Positions 58,552-64,000 of a DNA stretch of 64,000 bases are shown here, one piece after another. Positions within the stretch are counted from its first letter, which is position 1. Each line of letters begins with the position of its first letter. Source of the stretch: Caballeronia zhejiangensis. Its GTDB lineage: Bacteria; Pseudomonadota; Gammaproteobacteria; Burkholderiales; Burkholderiaceae. The DNA lies in NCBI RefSeq assembly GCF_000698575.1, contig NZ_JFHD01000013.1, positions 1 through 64,000 of the forward strand, read 5' to 3'. Below the pieces are notes generated by a model. The model was not told where the DNA came from, did not search any database, and was given only the letters and a program-made list of their open reading frames with translations. A program made the position numbers and the translations under genes.

Positions 58552-59175
58552 TCAGAGGCTCGACAGCAGCGCATCGAGCGCTTCGCTCAGATGCGCGATC
58601 GCGTCCTCGGCCATCAGCATCACGAGATGCGCGCGAAAACTGTGGTCTTCGAGCGCGAAATTCACTTCGAGCAGGAGCGCCGTCTTCCACGCGAGCATCG
58701 CGGGCTGAAAGACCTCGTCGAGCCCGATGTCCGAGCCGAGCATGCCGGGCGGCGAAAAAATCGGCGAACGGCCAAGGCGGTCGAGAATGCACGACACGCA
58801 CGCGCCCATCAGCACCGTCGCGATATCGAAGACGAGCTCGGTGCGCGTCGTCGTCGTGTACGTGGACTTCGTGTAGGGATCGTCGACGAGCGCGCACAGC
58901 TGATCGACGCTGCCGCTCTTGCAGAGCACGATCGCCTCGCCCTTGATGTCCGAGCGGAAGCCCTGGCGCACGGCGGTGACGGTATCGGTGATGCCGGTCA
59001 TCTCCGAAAGCGCCGCGGATGCCTCCGCCACGCTCACGACGCGCACGCGCGGCACCGACAGCTCGATGAACGTGCCGAGCAGCTTCGAAAGACGCGTCGC
59101 GGCCTGGCCCATCGCCATGTTGGCCACTTCCTGCAGCGCGTCGCGCTGATCTTCGTTGAGGGCGGTTTCAAGCAT
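58552..59175 (-). CDS. cheC: CheC-like phosphatase
   Basis: 207 aa CheC/CheX-type protein. The first active-site helix (DALQEVANMAMGQA) has the D-x3-E-x2-N pattern. The second (TELVFDIATVLMGA) seems altered at the Glu and Asn positions. CheC dephosphorylates CheY-P. It overlaps the receiver gene by eight bases and probably acts on that receiver. Confidence 0.85.
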   Translation of the reverse strand: MLETALNEDQRDALQEVANMAMGQAATRLSKLLGTFIELSVPRVRVVSVAEASAALSEMTGITDTVTAVRQGFRSDIKGEAIVLCKSGSVDQLCALVDDPYTKSTYTTTTRTELVFDIATVLMGACVSCILDRLGRSPIFSPPGMLGSDIGLDEVFQPAMLAWKTALLLEVNFALEDHSFRAHLVMLMAEDAIAHLSEALDALLSSL

Positions 59176-59536
59176 GGAGACCGTACTCCTTCAATACGGG
59201 GCGCAGCGCTTCGGGCGTCACCGGCTTCGGCAGGAAGGCGATCGCGCCGAGCGCGCGTACGCGTTCCTGGGCCATCGGCTGCACATCGGCGGATACGACG
59301 ATCACGAACGTATTCAGATCTTCGTGCTGCAAGGCGTCGAGAACCTGATAGCCCGTCATGTCGGGCATCGTCAGATCGAGGAACATCACCGAGGCGCGGC
59401 CGGCCCGATAGTGCTCGAGCGCCTCGCGCCCGTTGGTCGCGTAGGAGATCTCGACGTCCCAGTCCGGGGGCAGCGCGCGCGTCAGCACCTTGCGCGCGAG
59501 CAGTGAATCATCGGCAATGACAATCGGCAACGGCAT
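59168..59536 (-). CDS. Stand-alone CheY-like receiver
   Basis: 122 aa single receiver domain. It has acidic pair DD at residues 9-10, phosphoacceptor Asp in VMFLDLTMPDMTGYQ, and the conserved Lys in FLPKPVT. It has no output domain. It is the first gene of the operon with cheC and the diguanylate cyclase, and is probably the phosphorylated switch that CheC resets. The kinase may be the sensor encoded divergently at 60292, which is inference. Confidence 0.9.
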   Translation of the reverse strand: MPLPIVIADDSLLARKVLTRALPPDWDVEISYATNGREALEHYRAGRASVMFLDLTMPDMTGYQVLDALQHEDLNTFVIVVSADVQPMAQERVRALGAIAFLPKPVTPEALRPVLKEYGLHA

Positions 59537-60291
59537 GGTCGGCAGGATCTTTTAGGCTGTTTTCGGGCGGAGAACGGTCGTGTCGACGGACACGGCGGGC
59601 TCTCGTATGGATTACGGCATCCGCGCAGCGATCTTTATAGCGATGTTCACGGAAGAACCGGCGTGAGCCCTTGGGCCCGGCGGGAATGCGGGCGCTGTCG
59701 GAGATGCAGGTCGGCGGCGATGAGCCAGGCGCGTCGCCTGTCGACGTCGGCGCGCCACGCGGCGGGCGGGCGCTGTGTAATCAGCGCGCGCCCAGTGCGC
59801 GATGGATGCTGGCTCTCGATCGGCGTCATGTTGCCTGCCCCGTGCGTGATCCGGAGATTCCGGACCTTGGCCTTTTTCTCCTCGCTCGGTCGCGCTGCCT
59901 GCCCGCATCTGCCGGGCAAGCGGTACTTCGCCCCGACGCGCGCCGGGAGGCTGCTTGTATTCCCCGGCCGACGCTCTCAGCGGCGTTTCGGATCGGAGGA
60001 TTGCATTGTCTGATTATCAGAATGTCAAAGCAACTCGATGAGGCGCCAAGCGAGAATTAATATGATGAAATAAGGTTCGATACGGGTGAATTCTGCTCGA
60101 TGTGTTCCGATGCGCTGTCAGTCCATGCTTTTGTGTACGTTTGCGCTTCCAAGAATCTCGCTAACTGCGCGCCGCGTGCAAGCTTCGTTCGACGGCCGGG
60201 AAGGCTGAGTCGCGCCGATCCGGCATGCTTCGTGCGTCCTAGTTGCGGTTGCACCGTCCACGCCCGCTACCGCGTACGAAAGGTACGGGCC
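59537..60291. other. Long divergent intergenic region
   Basis: 755 bases between the CheY-like operon and the sensor kinase. The right-hand part (60000-60110) is AT-rich for this genome and may hold the kinase promoter. Apart from the weak small frame listed at 59647-59829, I see no gene, RNA structure or repeat. Confidence 0.5.
59647..59829 (-). CDS. Possible small hypothetical protein
   Basis: A 60-codon frame (MTPIESQHPSRTGRALITQR, then a basic remainder ending LTPVLP) has reasonable third-position GC content and a GGGGCAGG stretch upstream. It has no recognisable motif and may be a chance frame in GC-rich DNA. An ATG at 59919 gives a longer version of 90 aa. Confidence 0.25.
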   Translation of the reverse strand: MTPIESQHPSRTGRALITQRPPAAWRADVDRRRAWLIAADLHLRQRPHSRRAQGLTPVLP

Positions 60292-62580
60292 ATGAGTAAG
60301 TTTTCCAATTCGCTGCCAAAAATGACGCTGCAACGTGAGGAGTCCGACGCCGTTCCCGCCGCGCAGTCGTGGCAGGAGGAACCGCCTTTTCCGGTGGTGC
60401 CCGAGCGCAACTTCGCCGCGCAGCGCCTGACGCTCTATGCGTTGCTGGTCGCGGCGGTCGTGCTGCCGTGCGTGTACGTCGCCATCACCGCATACACCGA
60501 TTACCACGCGCGCGTCGCCGACGCCTCCGATCTGGTCGCGCGCAACGCCCGCGTCGCGGAAGAACACGCGCTGAAAGTCTTCGATTTGAACGTGACGCTC
60601 AACGAGCGCATCGTCGATCTGCTCGACGGCCTCGACGCCGGCGCGATCCGCCGCGAAAGCGCCACGATCCATCAGCGCCTCAAGGCGATCAGCGGCTCCT
60701 ATCAGCAAGTTGCGGCGGCATCCGTGTTCGGCGCCGACGGCAAGCTGCTCGCGACGAGCCGCATCTGGCCGACGCCCGACATCTCCGTTGCCGAGCGCGA
60801 CGATTTCGGCGGCCTGCGCGCCGGCCAGAGCCAGCGGATTTCGCGCGTGATGGTCGGCCGCGTCGCCGGCGAGCAGGTGTTCAACACGGCGATCGCGCGG
60901 CGCACGCCGGCGGGCGCGTTCGACGGCATGGTGACGATCGCGCTGCGCCCATCGTATTTCAGCGCGTTCTATCGCGAGCTGATCGGCGATAACCCGAGCG
61001 TGTCGCTCGGTCTGACGCGCGCGGACGGCGAAGTGCTCGCGTGGTATCCGCCGCGCCCGGCCGATCGCATGGCGCTCGCGGCCAGCTCGCCGCTGCGCGA
61101 GGCGTACCGCGCGGGCGGCCGAAGCGGCGTCGTCAGGATGGTTTCGGGGCTGGACGATCAGCTGAAGATCGTCGCGTTCCGGCGCGTCGGCGGGTATCCG
61201 GCCTATGTATCGAGCGGCTATCCGATCGCGACGATCTGGTCGGCATGGTGGAAGCATCTGAGCGTGCTCGCGCTCTCGATCTTCGCGCCGTGCGTCGTGC
61301 TGTGGGGCGTAATCGCGCAGTCGTTGCGGCGCCTCGCGACCGAAGAGGAAGCGTGGGAGCGCTGGCAGGCCGAAGCGTCGATGCGCCGCTCGATCGAATC
61401 GGCGTATCGGCAGGCGCGCAAGATGGAGGCGCTCGGCAATCTCGTCGGCAGCGTCGCGCACGACTTCAACAATCTGCTGATGATCGTCTCGACCAACGTG
61501 CAGATCGCGCGGCGGCGCGGCGCGCCCGGCCTCGATCGCGAACTCACGGCGATGGAACGCGCGCTGAAAAGCGGCCAGTCGCTCACGCGGCAACTGCTCG
61601 GCGTCGCGCGCAAGCAGCCGTTGCGCAGCGAGATCATCGCGATCGGCAAATGGGTGCCGGCGGGGCGCGAGTTGCTGCGCGCATCGCTCGGCGCGAAGGT
61701 GGCGCTCAGCGTCGAAGTCGCGCCGGAGGTGTGGGCGATCCGCGTCGATCCGGCGGAACTGGAGCTCGCGCTCATCAACGTCGCGGTGAACGCGCGCGAC
61801 GCGATGCCCAACGGCGGCACCTTCACCGTGCGCGCCGGCAACGTGCGCTTTCGCCACGAGGACGGCTTTCCGATCACCGGCGAATTCGTGCAGATCACGC
61901 TCGAAGACAACGGCTTCGGCATGAGCGCCGAAGTGCTCGGGCGCGCGTTCGAACCGCTTTTCACGACCAAGCCGAAAGGCATGGGCACGGGCCTCGGCCT
62001 GCCGCAGGTGTTCGCGTTCTGCGAGCGCGCGGGCGGGCTCGCGACCATCGACAGCGCGATCGGCGCGGGCACCGCCGTGCGTCTGTACCTGCCGCGCGCG
62101 ACGGCGGCGGCGCCCGGCGCGGCCGCGAAGCACGAACAGGCGGCGTCGCAGGAAGCGGACGGCTTGCGCGTGCTGCTCGTCGAGGACAACGAGGAAGTCG
62201 CCGCCGGCACCGAAGCGCTGCTCACGATGATGGGCCACCACGTCACCTACCTCTTCAACGCCGATGCCGCCGCGACGATGCTCGAAGCCGCGCGCGCCGA
62301 CGCATCGGCCGGTTTTCCGTTCGATGTCGTGCTCTCCGACATTCACATGCCGGGGCAGATGAACGGCATCGATCTCGCCGAAATGATGCAGCGCTTTCAC
62401 CCGCGCATTCCGGTGATCCTCGTCACGGGTTACGCGGAAGAGCTCGACCGCGCGCGGCAGGTCGGCGCGCGCGTGCTGTCCAAGCCGTTCGACATCGCGC
62501 TGCTCGACGCGCTCCTGCGCGCGATCCGCGACGGCGCGACGCCTTCCGATCTGCGCGCGGCGCGTTCGGTCGATCGCTGA
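60292..62580 (+). CDS. Membrane sensor histidine kinase with C-terminal receiver
   Basis: 762 aa. The order is helix (about 45-66), a periplasmic Cache-like region, a second helix (near 320-345), HisKA with H390 (GSVAHDFNNLL), HATPase with GMGTGLGLPQVFAF, and a receiver with D683 (VVLSDIHMPGQMNG). It resembles hybrid kinases that bind small ligands by a double Cache domain. The start MSKFSNS at 60292 is chosen; the frame is open to 60100 but that part is not protein-like. It lies divergent from the CheY-like operon. Confidence 0.88.
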   Translation: MSKFSNSLPKMTLQREESDAVPAAQSWQEEPPFPVVPERNFAAQRLTLYALLVAAVVLPCVYVAITAYTDYHARVADASDLVARNARVAEEHALKVFDLNVTLNERIVDLLDGLDAGAIRRESATIHQRLKAISGSYQQVAAASVFGADGKLLATSRIWPTPDISVAERDDFGGLRAGQSQRISRVMVGRVAGEQVFNTAIARRTPAGAFDGMVTIALRPSYFSAFYRELIGDNPSVSLGLTRADGEVLAWYPPRPADRMALAASSPLREAYRAGGRSGVVRMVSGLDDQLKIVAFRRVGGYPAYVSSGYPIATIWSAWWKHLSVLALSIFAPCVVLWGVIAQSLRRLATEEEAWERWQAEASMRRSIESAYRQARKMEALGNLVGSVAHDFNNLLMIVSTNVQIARRRGAPGLDRELTAMERALKSGQSLTRQLLGVARKQPLRSEIIAIGKWVPAGRELLRASLGAKVALSVEVAPEVWAIRVDPAELELALINVAVNARDAMPNGGTFTVRAGNVRFRHEDGFPITGEFVQITLEDNGFGMSAEVLGRAFEPLFTTKPKGMGTGLGLPQVFAFCERAGGLATIDSAIGAGTAVRLYLPRATAAAPGAAAKHEQAASQEADGLRVLLVEDNEEVAAGTEALLTMMGHHVTYLFNADAAATMLEAARADASAGFPFDVVLSDIHMPGQMNGIDLAEMMQRFHPRIPVILVTGYAEELDRARQVGARVLSKPFDIALLDALLRAIRDGATPSDLRAARSVDR

Positions 62581-62673
62581 ACCGCCCGCGCTGCAATCGA
62601 CTTTTGCACGCGCGTTTGTAAAAGCGCCGGCTTCTTTGCCCGCGCCGTGCCGCTCGCGCCGGTTCACGCGCAT

Positions 62674-62690
62674 CCGGCACGCGAGTTGCG
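62674..62690 (+). promoter_or_regulatory. Sigma-54-like promoter
   Basis: CCGGCACGCGAGTTGCG matches the TGGCACG-N4-TTGC(A/T) consensus except at the first T and final base, with GG and GC ten bases apart (62676-62677 and 62688-62689). It is 70 bases before the ATG at 62759, leaving room for a start site near 62701. Confidence 0.6.
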
Positions 62691-62758
62691 TGAATGCCGA
62701 CATGCGCGGCGACCGACGTCGCCGATTTTCGGAATTCGCCCATCCGCAGGAGGCGTAC

Positions 62759-64000
62759 ATGCGACACACCGTCATCGGAGTTTTCGACACCTATGCGCAG
62801 GCCGAGGACGCGCGCTCGGCCCTGATCGCCGCCGGCTTCCTGCGCGCGGATATCGAACTGCAGGCCAATCCCAAGCGCGACGATGCAGCCGCGCCGTCCG
62901 ACATGCCCGATGCCGTCACGCATCAGGAGCCGGGCGTGCTCGCCAACATCGAGCGCTTCTTCAGCATGCTCTTCGGCGGACGCGATCAGCCGCCGGAAGT
63001 CGCGCACTATTCCGAGGCCGTGCGGCGCGGTGCGATCCTCGTCGCCGTCGAAACGCCGAGCGTGGAGCAGGCCGACATCGCGCGCGCGACGCTGTCCGAT
63101 CAGGGCGCGATCGATATCGATGAACGCGCGGCAAGCTGGACGACGCTCGAACACGGCACGTCCGCGGCGGCCGCCGATGACCGCGATCATTCGGTGCTCG
63201 ACGAACTGGGCCTCGGACGCGGCAGCGCGGTGCCGGGACGCGAGCCGGTGAACGATCCCGACCAGACGCCGTCGCGTGCGCGGGCTTATCCGCACGCTGA
63301 TGTCGGCGATCCGGCCGCGCTGACGCCGCGCGATTACGTCAGCGATCCCGCCGACGATCCGCTGATGCCGCGCGGCGGCATGTCGCAATCGCAGTCCCAA
63401 TCCCAGTCGATGACGAGCGACGCCGAACGCACCGCCCGCGATCCGCTCGCCGGTCGCGACCCGGTCACGGGCCGGGATCCGTACGCGACGACCGGCGCCG
63501 ATCCGCTCGCCGATCCGCTCGCCGATCCGCTCGCCGGGACGCCCGCCGATCCGCTCGCGGCGCGCACCGAACTCGCGGGCGATTCGCTATCGGAGCGCGA
63601 CGCCATCGCGGGCCGCGATCCGCTGCGCACGACCGGCGCGGTGCCGCCCGAGCGCGCTCCGTTGCCCGGCGTGCGTACCGACACGGCGTCCGAATGGCGC
63701 TCCGTCGAACCGTTGAGCCCGCTCGACGAACCCGCGACGCCGTCTCAGGCGGGCGCGGCGCGCGCGGCGGGATCGTCGCCCGATCCGGTTGTCGCTTCGG
63801 CGGGAACGCAGGCGGGCGGTCCGGTCGGACCCATCGGAAATCCGCAAAACGTGCCCAATGAATTCATGGAGTACGAAGACGACTTCCGCGCCGATTACGC
63901 ATCGAAGTATTCGGCGACGGGCGAGCCTTACGAGGACTATCAGGGCGCGTATCGCTACGGCGCGACGCTCGGCAACGACGATCGATTCCGCAGCCGCACC
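62759..64000 (+). CDS. General-stress-type protein with repeat-rich linker (3' end outside window)
   Basis: At least 414 aa; the frame is open at the window end. Residues 1-130 resemble YflT/general stress protein 17M domains (MRHTVIGVFDTYAQAEDARS, then AVRRGAILVAVETPSVEQAD). A low-complexity region follows with SQSQSQSQS and three DPLA repeats, rich in D, P, A, R. After that the chain becomes acidic and Tyr-rich (EYEDDFRADYASKYSATGE). AGGAGG precedes the ATG. Similar proteins in this group are induced by stress, but the role is unknown. Confidence 0.8.
   Translation, partial: MRHTVIGVFDTYAQAEDARSALIAAGFLRADIELQANPKRDDAAAPSDMPDAVTHQEPGVLANIERFFSMLFGGRDQPPEVAHYSEAVRRGAILVAVETPSVEQADIARATLSDQGAIDIDERAASWTTLEHGTSAAAADDRDHSVLDELGLGRGSAVPGREPVNDPDQTPSRARAYPHADVGDPAALTPRDYVSDPADDPLMPRGGMSQSQSQSQSMTSDAERTARDPLAGRDPVTGRDPYATTGADPLADPLADPLAGTPADPLAARTELAGDSLSERDAIAGRDPLRTTGAVPPERAPLPGVRTDTASEWRSVEPLSPLDEPATPSQAGAARAAGSSPDPVVASAGTQAGGPVGPIGNPQNVPNEFMEYEDDFRADYASKYSATGEPYEDYQGAYRYGATLGNDDRFRSRT

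Noticed and set aside
59671..60060. 129-codon plus-strand frame in the gap before the sensor kinase
   Set aside because: No ribosome site, no motif and no codon bias; probably chance.
60118..62790. 890-codon minus-strand frame opposite the sensor kinase
   Set aside because: Antisense to a kinase with intact H-box and receiver; no domain features of its own.
1..64000. tRNA, rRNA, CRISPR arrays, insertion sequences, prophage or integrase genes
   Set aside because: None seen on reading. No transposase, integrase or direct-repeat array was recognised. Small RNAs cannot be excluded by eye.

Overview
The window is high-GC DNA with dense, short-spaced genes and clear Shine-Dalgarno sites. Gene content points to a betaproteobacterium of the family Burkholderiaceae, most likely a Caballeronia/Paraburkholderia-type organism. 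This is inferred from three things together: a formylmethanofuran-type C1 oxidation operon next to PQQ synthesis genes, a full hopanoid set including squalene-hopene cyclase, and several stand-alone signalling proteins. I saw no rRNA, tRNA, CRISPR array, insertion sequence or phage module.

Positions 1-17200 form a C1/quinoprotein block. fhcB-fhcA-fhcD-fhcC encodes the formyltransferase/hydrolase complex that releases formate from formyl-tetrahydromethanopterin. It is followed by a cytochrome b561 gene and pqqB-pqqC-pqqD-pqqE, all tightly coupled. A LuxR-type response regulator overlaps pqqE, and a histidine kinase gene converges on it. A TonB-dependent receptor, a secreted YVTN beta-propeller protein, a small DUF3280-like exported protein and a SulP-STAS-cNMP transporter complete the block. 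No pqqA is visible, so the PQQ precursor peptide must be encoded elsewhere.

Positions 17400-27120 hold mostly independent genes: small hypotheticals, a VOC protein, a J-domain protein, a PhnZ-like HD protein, an MFS exporter, a lytic transglycosylase, three small low-complexity exported proteins, a RarD-like permease, histidine methyltransferase EgtD and acylphosphatase. Positions 27170-32920 are a minus-strand signalling operon: hybrid kinase with three receivers, CheR, CheB without a receiver, and a receiver-kinase.

Positions 33080-57360 contain hopanoid and envelope genes in several pieces: hpnA; hpnB facing ispH-hpnH; mlaC facing hpnN-mlaA; and the operon hpnD-hpnE-hpnF-hpnG. Interspersed are monomeric isocitrate dehydrogenase, a TPR/glycosyltransferase-like protein, the CstA/YbdD pyruvate or peptide transporter pair with a divergent two-component system, and a YciA-like thioesterase. 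hpnC is not in the window.

Positions 57600-64000 hold a CheY-CheC-(PAS-GGDEF) operon, a large sensor kinase with its own receiver, and a repeat-rich stress-type gene. That last gene has a sigma-54-like promoter and runs off the right end of the window.
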